Assembly: GCF_010233585.1 (NCBI RefSeq)
Contig: NZ_CP045997.1
Coordinates: 372,001-436,000, forward strand
Direction: 5' to 3'
Source: Spirosoma endbachense
GTDB lineage: Bacteria; Bacteroidota; Bacteroidia; Cytophagales; Spirosomataceae
Length of the DNA: 64,000 nucleotides
The notes beneath the pieces are model-generated. The model searched no databases and had not been told where the DNA came from. It saw only the letters and a program-made list of their open reading frames with translations. Within the stretch, counting starts at the first letter, position 1. Every line of letters starts with the position of its first letter. Made by a program: the position numbers and the translations under genes. Shown here piece by piece: positions 34,718 to 44,591 of the stretch.

Positions 34718-36135
34718 GCTTACCACTGGCTGTTGTAATCTGTACCCAATTTCTGATCGGTTTTGGCATCGCTACCCGCCTGAGAGCCGTTACTAATGGC
34801 TTGAGTCTGCTGGGGTTATCGATGCTGGCCGGACTGGGTGTGAGTTCAATAGCTCCATTTATGGTGCAGTTTATACACCTACCGATTACACTGGTGCCCG
34901 TTCTGGTCAGTTTGGGTATTTTGTCGCTTGTATCACTGTCGCTTCTCCGGGGGCAATGGCCTTATCTGAAAGCTGTTTTTGCCTGGAAACGGATATCGAT
35001 CCGGCTCTATGAACTACCATTTCTCGGTTTCTGGGCTTATTTACTGGTCATTAGTGCCTGGAAATGTGCCTGGTTTCCAAACACCCCATTCGATACCATT
35101 GTTGGGCCTGATCTGGTCGCAACGTTTGCCGTTCGGGAGCAAACCCTGGTCTCCTCTGTGTTTACAGCGCATTTGCCGTCGGTATCTGTATTCAGCAACC
35201 AGCCCTTTTATGCGCCATTTACGGCCATGCAGCAGATTATCTACCGGCTGGCGGCTCTGGACTCTGGTCTATTCATGTTCGGGAAACTATGGCTTACTAG
35301 TCTGGTTATCAGTTTCGGTCTGTTTCTGTATGCCGAACTGAGAGAACGTATTCATCCTGTTTTGGCCGGAATACTGGTAACGCTGCTAGCCTGTACGCCC
35401 GAACTTTTTGCGTATACGTTTCTGGTACAGACAGATTGGGCCAATGCTGCGTTTTTTGCATCGGGTGTTATTTTGCTTCAGCGATATCTTGAATCGAATC
35501 GCGTGAATATATTGATCGCCAGTGGATTATTGCTGGCATTTGCCTGCTGGACACGGAGTGAAACGATTTTCTTCGCCCCAATCGGAGCAGTGGTCGTACT
35601 CTTGAAGGAATGGAAAACAAATCGGTTGAGAGCGGTTGGCTGGGCCTCGATATTCTCCATGCTATGCTTGATTCCAGTTCTTTTCTGGAATTATGGATTC
35701 CTGCGTGGGTATGTAGCGCTGCCATCCCATGTCAGCGTGGGCCAGATTCATGGCATCAGCGAAGGCTATCTCGACGAACTGGCCACTGTGTTTACGGGCA
35801 TGAACAAGCAGGTTGTTTTCCACGCTGCCTACTGGAATTATGCTGTTCCAGTCTTTTTGGTAACCACCGGTTTGAACCTTGTCATTTTTCGGGACAGGCA
35901 TGGCCTGATGGTATTGGCCTGGCTAATTGGCCTTTATCTGCTTTTTGGGTTCATCATTCAACACGTAGACGGTGCGAATATTGCCTATACATTCAGGCGG
36001 GGCTTTTTTAAGTTGCTGTTCCTGATGTATTTCTATCTGGGCACAACGACTTTATTGCGCTGGTTGTCCGTCTGGCTTTATCGATGGGAGGGGCGAACCA
36101 CCGGTACGACTGCTGATGTAGCGCAACTATCCTGA
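34714..36135 (+). CDS. Multi-pass membrane protein, GT-C glycosyltransferase-like
   Basis: The 473-residue protein has about ten to twelve hydrophobic segments throughout, with loops at about 125-150 (NTPFDTIVGPDLVATFAVREQ) and 325-345. The layout, with an acidic residue in the first large loop and ERIHP/NRVN loops between helices, resembles GT-C fold mannosyl- or arabinosyl-type transferases that use lipid-linked sugars. I cannot identify a specific family. It begins in an ATGA overlap with the preceding protein and ends four bases before a convergent gene. Confidence 0.6.
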   Translation: MSLPLAVVICTQFLIGFGIATRLRAVTNGLSLLGLSMLAGLGVSSIAPFMVQFIHLPITLVPVLVSLGILSLVSLSLLRGQWPYLKAVFAWKRISIRLYELPFLGFWAYLLVISAWKCAWFPNTPFDTIVGPDLVATFAVREQTLVSSVFTAHLPSVSVFSNQPFYAPFTAMQQIIYRLAALDSGLFMFGKLWLTSLVISFGLFLYAELRERIHPVLAGILVTLLACTPELFAYTFLVQTDWANAAFFASGVILLQRYLESNRVNILIASGLLLAFACWTRSETIFFAPIGAVVVLLKEWKTNRLRAVGWASIFSMLCLIPVLFWNYGFLRGYVALPSHVSVGQIHGISEGYLDELATVFTGMNKQVVFHAAYWNYAVPVFLVTTGLNLVIFRDRHGLMVLAWLIGLYLLFGFIIQHVDGANIAYTFRRGFFKLLFLMYFYLGTTTLLRWLSVWLYRWEGRTTGTTADVAQLS

Positions 36136-36139
36136 GCGC

Positions 36140-38284
36140 CTAGTTTGGTTTGGGAACTTCCTTGCCACTGGCTACTGGAATGCCGAAATCGGGACTTCCA
36201 TCGGGTTTCCAGAAGAACGGCTGAGCGCTTGGTGTCCGGTTTTTGCATTCGCCATTTGCCTGCTCTTTTGCGTGGTAGATAATCCAGTCTTCCTGCCCAT
36301 TCGGTGATTTCGTAAAGCAGTTATGCCCCGGCCCGAAAACCCGATTTTCGACTGATTTTGAAAAAACTGGCGTCGCTGACTTTTTCCAGGAGGCCGGATC
36401 GAGCAAATCACTGGTGTCATTACTTGTCAGCATCCCCAGCGAATAATTGTCATCCCAACAGGCACTAGCCGAATAAATGATGTGAAGTCTGCCATTCTTC
36501 CCCCGCAGAAACTGAGGCCCTTCACAGATTTCCCGACCGTCGTATTTTTCCCAGGCATAAGTCGGGCGCGTAAGTTCTACCTGCTTCGTGCTGATGGTCC
36601 AGGGATTTATCATGTCGGCAATGAACAGGTTGCTTTGTGGACCTACGTAGCCGGAATACAGAAAATAGATTTTCCCATTGTGCTCAAAAACTGACCCGTC
36701 CAGGCCCGTGTAGTTTGTATTCACCTTCCCCTTGTCTGTCCAGTTCCCTTCCAATGGGTTCGCTGACTCGTTTTCAAGCACAAAAACATATCGGTTAAGG
36801 TCACTGGGTTTTGCTTTGTCCGTAGCAGTATAATACAAATACCATTTCCCGTTCAGCCGATGCAGTTCGGGTGCCCAGATGTCGCGTGAATTAGGCCCGG
36901 AAGCGGGTGGCGTCCAAACAACCTTTTTCTCCGCCTGAACTAAATTTGTAAAGTCTTTGGTGCGCCAAAGGGTGAGATTTTGGCCGGTCGTATTGGTGTA
37001 ATAGTAATAGCCATCGTTAAAAATAACCCACGGATCGGCCCCATCCGGGAGTAACGGATTGGTGAATGTTTGGGCAGTCGTATCGGTAGTATTCGTCAAC
37101 ATGTTTTCGGTAACCGGGCTGTTGAGCGGAATCGTATTGACATAAGGGCGGCAACGTCCGGATGTATTTTTGGCCAGAGCGATCTCCAGCACGTGTTTGC
37201 CATCTGCCGAAACGAGCAATTGTGAACTGTAATTCGGACAAGGATCAGTGCCCTGATTGGGCGACCAAACGGGTGCCGCCATCTCGGTCCAGGTGCCTAA
37301 TCCCTTGTTGCTGTTAACCATGTACACTTTCCCATTGGCGGGTGGTGTGGAGTTATCACTATTTCGGTGCAGAACCTGACCAATTGCCAGCAGTTTGCCA
37401 GTTGCTGAACCATCTGGTGCCCAGCTAATGGTAGGAGCATGAGCAAAATGATTCCCATTCGAGGATTCGATACGGGTGCCTTTTTCCGCCACTGAACCCC
37501 ACTGGTGGCCATCTTTGGAAAATTTCACATACGCATCGCAGCCTGCGCCACACAACTCATACGACATTACATAACTCCGATCAGATAATCTCCGAATGAT
37601 CGGCATACCCGGCCGCAACATACCACCCGGCATGGCTACGTCAGTTACTTCGGTGGTCCAGGTTTGGCCGCCATCAATAGATGTTTTGTGCGCAATAAGC
37701 TGATTAAAGCCCTGATCTTTATACTCTTCGCTTGAGTAATAACACAAGAGACGCCCTTGTTGATCGATCATGAACTCGGGTTCCCAGAGCCCGGTTTTAC
37801 CACTCACTATTGTAGAAAAATAGGACCATGTTCGGGCTTTATCGGTGCTTTTATAGAGTCGGATAGAACAATCTGTGCGCGGTTTCTGGTCGGTGCCAAC
37901 GGACGTTGCCCAGAAAAGTGTGCCCGCTTCGGTTGACCCAAATGTCGTGGGCACTTCGTAAAATCCGCTACAGCAGGTACGGGGCGGAGTGGTTTCGGTG
38001 ATTGTTCCAACCGGGCTTGTACTCCATGTTGCTCCGTCGTCCAGACTTTCGTAAAACGAACCGGTATTGCCCCGGTCAAAACTGGCAAGGAGCCTTTTGG
38101 GTGTATGATTATCCGTCTGGAGCCGTATGACGCGCGGATAGTAAGCGGTTTGATCGGCCACTAATTTCTGGACGGGTAACTGTGCCCAAACGCCTGATAT
38201 ACTCAGGAATGCCAGCAGGAGAAAAAGGTAGGAGCGAGGCTGAGGAAGCCAGTTCGAAGCTAGGTTTGTCTGGCGACGTAACAT
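36140..38284 (-). CDS. Secreted GH93-like / GH43 fusion glycosidase
   Basis: This 714-residue enzyme has a signal peptide ending VWAQ and two catalytic domains. Residues about 40-390 form a sialidase-fold propeller with Asp boxes (SLDDGATW, SIDGGQTW) and the pattern WEPEFM, CYYSSEE, RPGMP and YVMSYELCG. This resembles GH93 exo-arabinanases, with Glu168 and Glu243 as candidate catalytic pair. Residues about 405-705 form a GH43 five-bladed propeller with Asp417 (GADPWVI), Asp529 (GLDGSVF) and Glu588 (CEGPQF). GH43 enzymes include arabinanases, arabinofuranosidases and xylosidases. It is the last gene of the polysaccharide utilisation locus. The ATG at 38284 is preferred over an upstream TTG. 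GH93 assignment is by motif; a generic sialidase label is the alternative. Confidence 0.82.
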   Translation of the reverse strand: MLRRQTNLASNWLPQPRSYLFLLLAFLSISGVWAQLPVQKLVADQTAYYPRVIRLQTDNHTPKRLLASFDRGNTGSFYESLDDGATWSTSPVGTITETTPPRTCCSGFYEVPTTFGSTEAGTLFWATSVGTDQKPRTDCSIRLYKSTDKARTWSYFSTIVSGKTGLWEPEFMIDQQGRLLCYYSSEEYKDQGFNQLIAHKTSIDGGQTWTTEVTDVAMPGGMLRPGMPIIRRLSDRSYVMSYELCGAGCDAYVKFSKDGHQWGSVAEKGTRIESSNGNHFAHAPTISWAPDGSATGKLLAIGQVLHRNSDNSTPPANGKVYMVNSNKGLGTWTEMAAPVWSPNQGTDPCPNYSSQLLVSADGKHVLEIALAKNTSGRCRPYVNTIPLNSPVTENMLTNTTDTTAQTFTNPLLPDGADPWVIFNDGYYYYTNTTGQNLTLWRTKDFTNLVQAEKKVVWTPPASGPNSRDIWAPELHRLNGKWYLYYTATDKAKPSDLNRYVFVLENESANPLEGNWTDKGKVNTNYTGLDGSVFEHNGKIYFLYSGYVGPQSNLFIADMINPWTISTKQVELTRPTYAWEKYDGREICEGPQFLRGKNGRLHIIYSASACWDDNYSLGMLTSNDTSDLLDPASWKKSATPVFSKSVENRVFGPGHNCFTKSPNGQEDWIIYHAKEQANGECKNRTPSAQPFFWKPDGSPDFGIPVASGKEVPKPN

Positions 38285-38341
38285 TGGCAAAATTCTTTAG
38301 GTTAGGAACGGATTAGGTGTAGAGGGAAGAAAGTTTTCACT

Positions 38342-39412
38342 TTATTCGCCACTTGGTCGCTTGAGACTAGTTGTTAAGGGAACAGGCTTACCGAAGTCGG
38401 GATAGCCATTCGTTCGCCAGGTAAATCGTTGCATACGGGGAGACCGATTGTTGCTACAACCCTGTCCAGGTTGCGGATTTGCGTGATACAGAATCCAGTT
38501 TTCCTGGTTGTCGGGCGTTATAAAAAAACTATTGTGGCCAACTCCATAAGCGCCATCAGCAGCATTTGGACCGAAAACGGGCTGATCTGATTTCTGCCAT
38601 GAAGCCAGATTCATAAGGTCAGCGGAAGCGTCGGCAGCGAGCATGCCAAGCGCATAACTGTCGGTACTGCAATGACTGGCCGAGTAAACCAGAAAAACCT
38701 TGTTGTCATGTGTCAGGAATTCAGGACCTTCGTTTACGGAAGGCATTCCCTGTTTCTCCCAGTCATACTCGGGCGTTGAAACACGCAACCTTGGACTGTC
38801 GGCCGTCCAGGGGTTTTTCATTGTGCAGAGATAAATATGCTGGATGTTGTTTCGTATCTCATTCTCCCAGCCCGACCAGGCATAGTATAACTTCCCATTT
38901 AGCTGGAGCAGCGTTCCGTCAATGGCCCATCGATTGTCGGGAAGTTGAACCTGACCTTTCAGAATCCATGTGCCGGTCATTGGGTCAGTTGCTTCGTTCT
39001 CGAGAACCCACATCCGGTGTGTTGTACTGGGTGCCACCACGGCAGCATAATAAATATACCAGCGATTATTTACCCGATGCAGTTCGGGTGCCCAGATATC
39101 ACGAGTGACTGGCCCGGTTGCCGGTGGCGACCAGACGACGCTGGTTTGCGATTGACCGAGCAGGCTCATCTTTTTGGTTTTGTAGAGCCTTAAATCCCCG
39201 CCGGTTGTATGCATGACGTAATAATAGCCGTCCTGATAAATAACCCAGGGGTCTGGTCCGGAGGTCAGCAATGGATTCTGAAATCGGGTCGATGTATCCT
39301 GCGTCGCTGTTTGAGTTGGCGTAACACCGGAGCTGGTACTGGGTATTTTTTTACAGGCTATTGTCGCACTCGACAGCACGATCAGCAGAGAAAAGAAAGC
39401 TGTGTATTTCAT
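38342..39412 (-). CDS. GH43 family glycosidase, lipoprotein
   Basis: The 356-residue protein has a lipoprotein-type signal peptide with Cys20 (ATIACKK), so it is probably anchored in the outer membrane. The GH43 domain fills residues about 42-350: catalytic base Asp54 in GPDPWVI, pKa-modulating Asp165 in AIDGTLL and general acid Glu228 in VNEGPEF. DIWAPELHRVNNRWYIYYA is also typical. It is closely similar to the GH43 half of the fusion enzyme encoded downstream, so the two may share substrate linkage. It follows SusD, separated by a hairpin, and belongs to the same locus. Likely activity is alpha-L-arabinofuranosidase or endo-arabinanase; sequence alone does not decide. Confidence 0.88.
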   Translation of the reverse strand: MKYTAFFSLLIVLSSATIACKKIPSTSSGVTPTQTATQDTSTRFQNPLLTSGPDPWVIYQDGYYYVMHTTGGDLRLYKTKKMSLLGQSQTSVVWSPPATGPVTRDIWAPELHRVNNRWYIYYAAVVAPSTTHRMWVLENEATDPMTGTWILKGQVQLPDNRWAIDGTLLQLNGKLYYAWSGWENEIRNNIQHIYLCTMKNPWTADSPRLRVSTPEYDWEKQGMPSVNEGPEFLTHDNKVFLVYSASHCSTDSYALGMLAADASADLMNLASWQKSDQPVFGPNAADGAYGVGHNSFFITPDNQENWILYHANPQPGQGCSNNRSPRMQRFTWRTNGYPDFGKPVPLTTSLKRPSGE

Positions 39413-39426
39413 GCGTTGACTGATCT

Positions 39427-39463
39427 AAAAAAGCCGATCACCATAGAGGTAATCGGCTTTAAA
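39427..39463 (-). terminator. Hairpin between susD and the GH43 gene
   Basis: A 9-bp stem (39430-39438 and 39452-39460), extendable by three pairs past a mismatch, is followed on the minus strand by a T-run. It could partly terminate after SusCD so that the downstream enzymes are made in smaller amounts. Confidence 0.55.
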
Positions 39464-39488
39464 CGACTACTAACCTATGAATAATAAA

Positions 39489-41069
39489 TTACCAACCCGG
39501 ATTTTGTTTCAGGTTAGGATTTGCATCTGTTTCATAAAGCGGCAAGGGATATAACTCGCTCTTCCCTTTCTGAAATGTGGTAAAATCAGTATCGAAATCC
39601 GATTCATTGGCCGGTTTTTTACCCGCATCAGGCCCGGCGAGTTCAGGACCCAGAATACCGTAGCGTTTCAAATCCCAGAATCGTTGGGTTTCACCAGCCA
39701 GTTCAACCACGCGATCGTGGCGAAGCTGTATCCGAAAGTCAGCCTGGGTCATCGTCAGGGGCAGGGCCAGCAGGTTTACCCGTGCCCGTACTTTGTTGGC
39801 AAACGGAATACCATCGGCGGGTTTGCCCAATTCGTTGAGTGCTTCTGCATAGAGTAAATAAACATCGGCCAGACGAATTACCCGGTCGTTTATCCCCGAA
39901 AAATAGCTGTCGGTGGCCTGGTAATAATTGGTGTATTTAATCCAGAAACGATCCCGCTCGGGCAGATAATCGCTGCCAGCCGCTAACTTGGTCAGATCGG
40001 CATACGAAAAGCCATGCGATTTAAGGGAACTGCCGCCGTAGAACATGGTATAATCGAGCCGGTAGTCGACCTTTCCGGCCTTGTCTTTTTCTTTCATAAA
40101 CTCATTGAGGAGCCACTTTGTAGGCTGCCCATCGCACCAGCCCCCTTTGCTAAAACCGTTGATATTACGAAGGCCGAAAAACTGGGCGTGTTCGGAGGAT
40201 TCAGAACCACCCGCCACATCGTAGTTGACGGCACCGCCTACTTTACTTTCGTTTTCGTCATAATACTGGATCTCGAACAACGACTCTTTATTGTTTTCTA
40301 ACAGCGTCGTGAAGTTGTCCTTAAAATCGGCAACCAGGTCAAAACGGGTAGGCGTCTGGTCGATGATCTGCTTGAGAGCCGCAGCAGCTTCGGTCCACTT
40401 GCGCTGCTGCATATACGCCTTGCCAATCAACGCAACCGCGCTGTACTTGTGAAGCCGACCAACATCCTGACCCGTATAGCTTTCGGGTAAATCGGTAGCT
40501 GCTTCCTGGCAATCCTTAATTACCTGCGCAAAAACCTCCGCCTGTGTGGACTGTTTTGGCCGATCTCCCAGTGTTTGAGAGGCTAAAACCAGCGGCACAT
40601 TTCCCCAGATGTTGGCCATGTTATAGTACCAGTAGGCCCGGATTACTTTGGCTTCTGCCAGAATTCGTTTTTGTAGAGTAGCGTCCATTTTAATGGCTGG
40701 AACGTTCTCCAGTACCTGATTGCAGCGGTAAATTCCCTGATAAGCCGCTTGAAACGACTCGATATTCATCGGAATATTATAATCCGTTACGATGAACTTA
40801 CTCAGATTACCCAGATCTGTCCAGGGACTTTGGCTGTATCCTTCGTCGGAGCTTAGATCAGTCAGGAAGCGAATCCAGAGCGAGAACCGACGATCCTGCA
40901 TACCGCTGTAAGCCGCGTTGATGCCTTTAACCGCATCATCGGACGTTTTCCAGAATGTTGCTGTCGACGCCTGGTTGGGATTGACCTGGTCGAGCAGTTT
41001 GCTCTCGCTGCAACTGAACAGGATTCCACCCGTAAGCATCGCTGTCAGCGCCAGTGTTTTCGTATTCAT
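39489..41069 (-). CDS. SusD/RagB-family nutrient-binding lipoprotein
   Basis: SusD proteins are outer-membrane lipoproteins that bind glycan and form the lid of the SusC transporter. The 526-residue protein has a lipoprotein signal (GGILFSC, Cys20), the N-terminal SusD-like TPR region (ATFWKTSDDAVKGINAAYSGMQ) and the C-terminal RagB signature (RFWDLKRYGILGPEL, then LYPLPLYETDANPNLKQNPGW at the end). It starts 45 bases after the SusC gene stop, the standard tandem order. It belongs to the arabinan-like locus; the ligand is inferred only from the neighbouring enzymes. Confidence 0.95.
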   Translation of the reverse strand: MNTKTLALTAMLTGGILFSCSESKLLDQVNPNQASTATFWKTSDDAVKGINAAYSGMQDRRFSLWIRFLTDLSSDEGYSQSPWTDLGNLSKFIVTDYNIPMNIESFQAAYQGIYRCNQVLENVPAIKMDATLQKRILAEAKVIRAYWYYNMANIWGNVPLVLASQTLGDRPKQSTQAEVFAQVIKDCQEAATDLPESYTGQDVGRLHKYSAVALIGKAYMQQRKWTEAAAALKQIIDQTPTRFDLVADFKDNFTTLLENNKESLFEIQYYDENESKVGGAVNYDVAGGSESSEHAQFFGLRNINGFSKGGWCDGQPTKWLLNEFMKEKDKAGKVDYRLDYTMFYGGSSLKSHGFSYADLTKLAAGSDYLPERDRFWIKYTNYYQATDSYFSGINDRVIRLADVYLLYAEALNELGKPADGIPFANKVRARVNLLALPLTMTQADFRIQLRHDRVVELAGETQRFWDLKRYGILGPELAGPDAGKKPANESDFDTDFTTFQKGKSELYPLPLYETDANPNLKQNPGW

Positions 41070-41114
41070 AGTGAAGTTTTGTTATACGATTGTCTGAATG
41101 ATTCAGTGTACGGC

Positions 41115-44100
41115 TTAGAAACTCAGTTGCAAACCTGCGCTGATGACCCGCGAAACGGGATAGTTGCCCTGGTCAATACCACGACCGATGTAATTGCCCC
41201 GATTTTGAGGATTTCCATCGCCCACATCACCAATCACATCTGGATTGTAGCCCGAATACTTTGTAATGGTCAGCAAATTCTGAGCATTCACATAAATCCG
41301 AGCCGATCCCATTTTGAGCTTGGTTAGCATAGCCGTGGGGAAATTATAGGCAAGTTGCATGGTCCGAATTCGACCATAAGCCCCACTTTCAACCCACCGA
41401 TCCGTATTGAAAGCCGGATTCAGGGTCGGATCCCCTTTAATTGGCTTGGGTGTCGTGGTAGAGCTTCCCGGACCGGTCCAGAACGAAACATCAGACCGGA
41501 CATTCTGGACATCATCGAACCGATCCGTCCAGTTGCGGCTGCGGTTAAACAGCAGATTCCCCGACACGCCCTGGAAAAAGACCGTGAAATCGATGTTTTT
41601 ATACGACAGCGAAATGTTAGCCCCGTACTCGAACTTGGGAAACGGGGTGCCCACAATCTGACGGTCGTCGTTATTGATCTGACCGTCGCCATTGGTGTCC
41701 ACATAACGCACATCGCCAGGAGTTACATTCGGTTGCTTGGCCGCTGCATCGATTTCCGCCTGATTCTGGAAGATGCCTGCCTGCCGTAGCACATAAAAGC
41801 CAGCCAGCGGACCGTTTACTTCCGTTCGTGTCACATTCCCGTAGCCATACAAAGGCTGGTTCCCATTGCTGGGTACTAACTGTAGGGCTTTGTTGTGAAT
41901 GCTGGTAAGCTGACCATTGATGCTGTACCGGAAATCACCTGTCTTATCCTGATAGGTCAGGCTTAACTCAAAGCCTTTATTTTCAATTTTTCCGAGGTTA
42001 TCGTACGGGTTATCCCCCTGGTTACCGGCCGTAATGGGCAGGGGAACGCGTAACAGCAGATTTTTCGACAATGAGTAAAAATAGTCGGCCTGAAGCTGAA
42101 TCTTACCATTCAGAAATGTAGCGTCTATACCCACATCTGTCGTGGTTTTGCTTTCCCATTTCAGGTTTGAATTCTGCAACTGACGATTCGATGCGCCCGG
42201 AACAATAACATTTCCACCACCGAGTACATAGTTCAGATTAGGCTGAATGGTTGGATCGAGCGAATAGGGGGCAATGGCCTGGTTACCCACTGACCCATAA
42301 CTGGCCCGCAGACGCAGGTCGCCAATGGCCGGAATATTCCGCATGAAAGCCTCTTTGTTGATATTCCAAGCCGCTGATACAGAGGGGAAATAGGCAACCT
42401 GATTGTCTTTCGGGAAGTTCGACGACGCATCCCGACGCAGGTTCGCCTGAATATTGTACTTGTCGTTGTATGTGTAATTTACCCGGCCTAAATACGAGAT
42501 CAGGCCCGAAATACTGGAGAATCCATCTGTTCGTGGGCTGGCCGTACCAGCACCCTGCTGGTAAAACTCACCAACAATCCCTTCCGTATGGGAGTAGATT
42601 TCGTTCTGGTCGAACCGCTGCCGTGTATAGCCCAACAGTGCGCTGACCTGGTGCTTGCCAATGGTTTTGTTGATGTTCAGTGTATTCTCAATCAGCGTGT
42701 TAAAGAAACGTCCATTCCGGTCGTCCAGAATGCCGTTGGGTGCGCTGGGGCTGTTGTAGCTGAGGGCACCGGGGCGGGCGAAATACTTGTTCTGGTAGTT
42801 GCTGAAATCCAGTCCAACACTCAGCCGATACGTCAGCCAGGGAAGAATGGCATATTCGCCATATACGTTACCCAACAGTTTGTAGCTATTGGCGAGGTTG
42901 TCATCTTTGGCCTGCTGACCGATGGGATTCGTACCAAACGTAGCGTTGTTGGCATTGCCATAGCCATAGCCACTGGCATTGGTAGGATCAAAAACGGGTA
43001 TGGTAGGTGGCATCCGGATAACATTATCGAAAGGCTGCCCAATAACCCGCCGTTCGTTGGTATAGGCTAGATAGGCCGATTCGCCAATGGTCAGTTTTCC
43101 ACGGGTTGTTCCCGCATTGACGCGGGCCGAGTAGCGTTTGAAATACGGACTCACCTCCGTGCCGTCGGTTTTTCGACCCCGGATTGTGCCATCCTGTGAG
43201 AAATAGCCCCCCGAAATCCGGTAATTCGACTTATTGACCCCATTATCGACGCCACCCGAAATGCTGACGTTATGATCGGTAATGGCACCCGGCTTGATCA
43301 GTTCTTTTTGCCAGTCCGTATCAAACCCGCCCTGGCCAAAATCCGGAACGGGAAGTTTGCCATTCTGATAGGCAGCGGTCCAGGTTTTGATGTACTGGTC
43401 GCGGGTGGCCAGGGGAAGCCGATGGTCAATATTCTGTACGCCATAATAACCATTGTAGTCAATAACGGCTTTTCCCGCTTTTCCGCGTTTGGTTGTGATG
43501 ACAATGGCGCCGTTCATACCCCGCGACCCGTAAAGCGCCGTAGCAGCCGCATCTTTCAGGATCGTAACCGTCTCAATATCATTGGGGTTAAAGTCGGATG
43601 ATGCGCTGCCAATAATAACGCCATCGATGATGTAGATTGGGTCCTGATTTGACCCAAACGTGCTGGAACCCCGAATTTTGATGCTGGCCGTTGCACCGGG
43701 CGCACCCCCAGCCGACGCTACCGTTACCCCGGCGGCCCTGCCCTGGATCTGATCAACGACAGAGGCTGCCTGTACTTTCTTGGCATCGGCAACATTCACA
43801 ATGCTGACGGCTTCGGTCAGGTTCGATTTTTTGACTGTACCATACGAAACGACCACGACTTCATCGAGGGTGCGGTTGTCGGCAACCAGTTGAACGGTAA
43901 TGGTCGATCGGTTGCCGATGGCGACTTCCTGGGCAACGTACCCGACACTTGATATGATCAGCGTGGTTGCCCCATCACTCACATTTAGGGCAAAGTCGCC
44001 ATTGGCATCGGTCGACGTTCCGGTGGCGGTACCTTTTTCGACGATGTTGGCTCCGGGTAATCCGGCTCCACTCTCATCCGTAATCCGACCCGTTAAACGC

Positions 44101-44531
44101 CGGATAACAGCAACTTCAGCGATTGTGACTGGCTGGTTTGCGTCGGCCATGGCTGGAGGTGTTGCGATACCCGGCTCGGGCTTTACATCAGGCTGAATGA
44201 CATACAGGTTGTCTTTGATTTTCCGGTATCGCAAGCCCTGTTCGGCCAGTAGCTGGCTCAGGTTTTGCTCTAGGGTTGTTCCATCGGTCTCGGTTTCGGT
44301 GAGCCGACCGGCCATCAATAGTTCTTCATAAGCAAAACTTACCTTGTAGCGTCGTTCCAGTTCATTCAGTACTTTCTTTAGCGCGCGTGCTTTCGTAGGA
44401 CGAGTGTCCAGTGCGGGTTGATCAGGTTTGGTTTGTGCCCTGGTCAGTAACTGGGCAGCAGCGGAATGTGGAAGGCTAAAGAAAGCCGTCCCTGCTATCC
44501 AGAGGGTAAGCGATAAATACATTTTTTTCAT
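41115..44531 (-). CDS. SusC/RagA-family TonB-dependent transporter with STN domain
   Basis: The 1138-residue outer-membrane transporter has a signal peptide, then an STN domain (about 50-115), which in FecA-like systems contacts the FecR anti-sigma factor. A carboxypeptidase-D-like domain follows (about 140-210, LTGRITDESGAGLPGANIV), then the plug with the SusC signatures SIKIRGSSTFG and DPIYIIDGVI, then the 22-strand barrel. With SusD it imports oligosaccharides. The STN domain, together with the FecR and ECF sigma genes immediately upstream, indicates that substrate uptake is signalled to transcription across the envelope. Confidence 0.96.
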   Translation of the reverse strand: MKKMYLSLTLWIAGTAFFSLPHSAAAQLLTRAQTKPDQPALDTRPTKARALKKVLNELERRYKVSFAYEELLMAGRLTETETDGTTLEQNLSQLLAEQGLRYRKIKDNLYVIQPDVKPEPGIATPPAMADANQPVTIAEVAVIRRLTGRITDESGAGLPGANIVEKGTATGTSTDANGDFALNVSDGATTLIISSVGYVAQEVAIGNRSTITVQLVADNRTLDEVVVVSYGTVKKSNLTEAVSIVNVADAKKVQAASVVDQIQGRAAGVTVASAGGAPGATASIKIRGSSTFGSNQDPIYIIDGVIIGSASSDFNPNDIETVTILKDAAATALYGSRGMNGAIVITTKRGKAGKAVIDYNGYYGVQNIDHRLPLATRDQYIKTWTAAYQNGKLPVPDFGQGGFDTDWQKELIKPGAITDHNVSISGGVDNGVNKSNYRISGGYFSQDGTIRGRKTDGTEVSPYFKRYSARVNAGTTRGKLTIGESAYLAYTNERRVIGQPFDNVIRMPPTIPVFDPTNASGYGYGNANNATFGTNPIGQQAKDDNLANSYKLLGNVYGEYAILPWLTYRLSVGLDFSNYQNKYFARPGALSYNSPSAPNGILDDRNGRFFNTLIENTLNINKTIGKHQVSALLGYTRQRFDQNEIYSHTEGIVGEFYQQGAGTASPRTDGFSSISGLISYLGRVNYTYNDKYNIQANLRRDASSNFPKDNQVAYFPSVSAAWNINKEAFMRNIPAIGDLRLRASYGSVGNQAIAPYSLDPTIQPNLNYVLGGGNVIVPGASNRQLQNSNLKWESKTTTDVGIDATFLNGKIQLQADYFYSLSKNLLLRVPLPITAGNQGDNPYDNLGKIENKGFELSLTYQDKTGDFRYSINGQLTSIHNKALQLVPSNGNQPLYGYGNVTRTEVNGPLAGFYVLRQAGIFQNQAEIDAAAKQPNVTPGDVRYVDTNGDGQINNDDRQIVGTPFPKFEYGANISLSYKNIDFTVFFQGVSGNLLFNRSRNWTDRFDDVQNVRSDVSFWTGPGSSTTTPKPIKGDPTLNPAFNTDRWVESGAYGRIRTMQLAYNFPTAMLTKLKMGSARIYVNAQNLLTITKYSGYNPDVIGDVGDGNPQNRGNYIGRGIDQGNYPVSRVISAGLQLSF

Positions 44532-44591
44532 ACCATCAAGAGTTAAGGAATTATGAGCAGTTCTTGTAGATAGTCGGGTAGTTTAGGTGAT

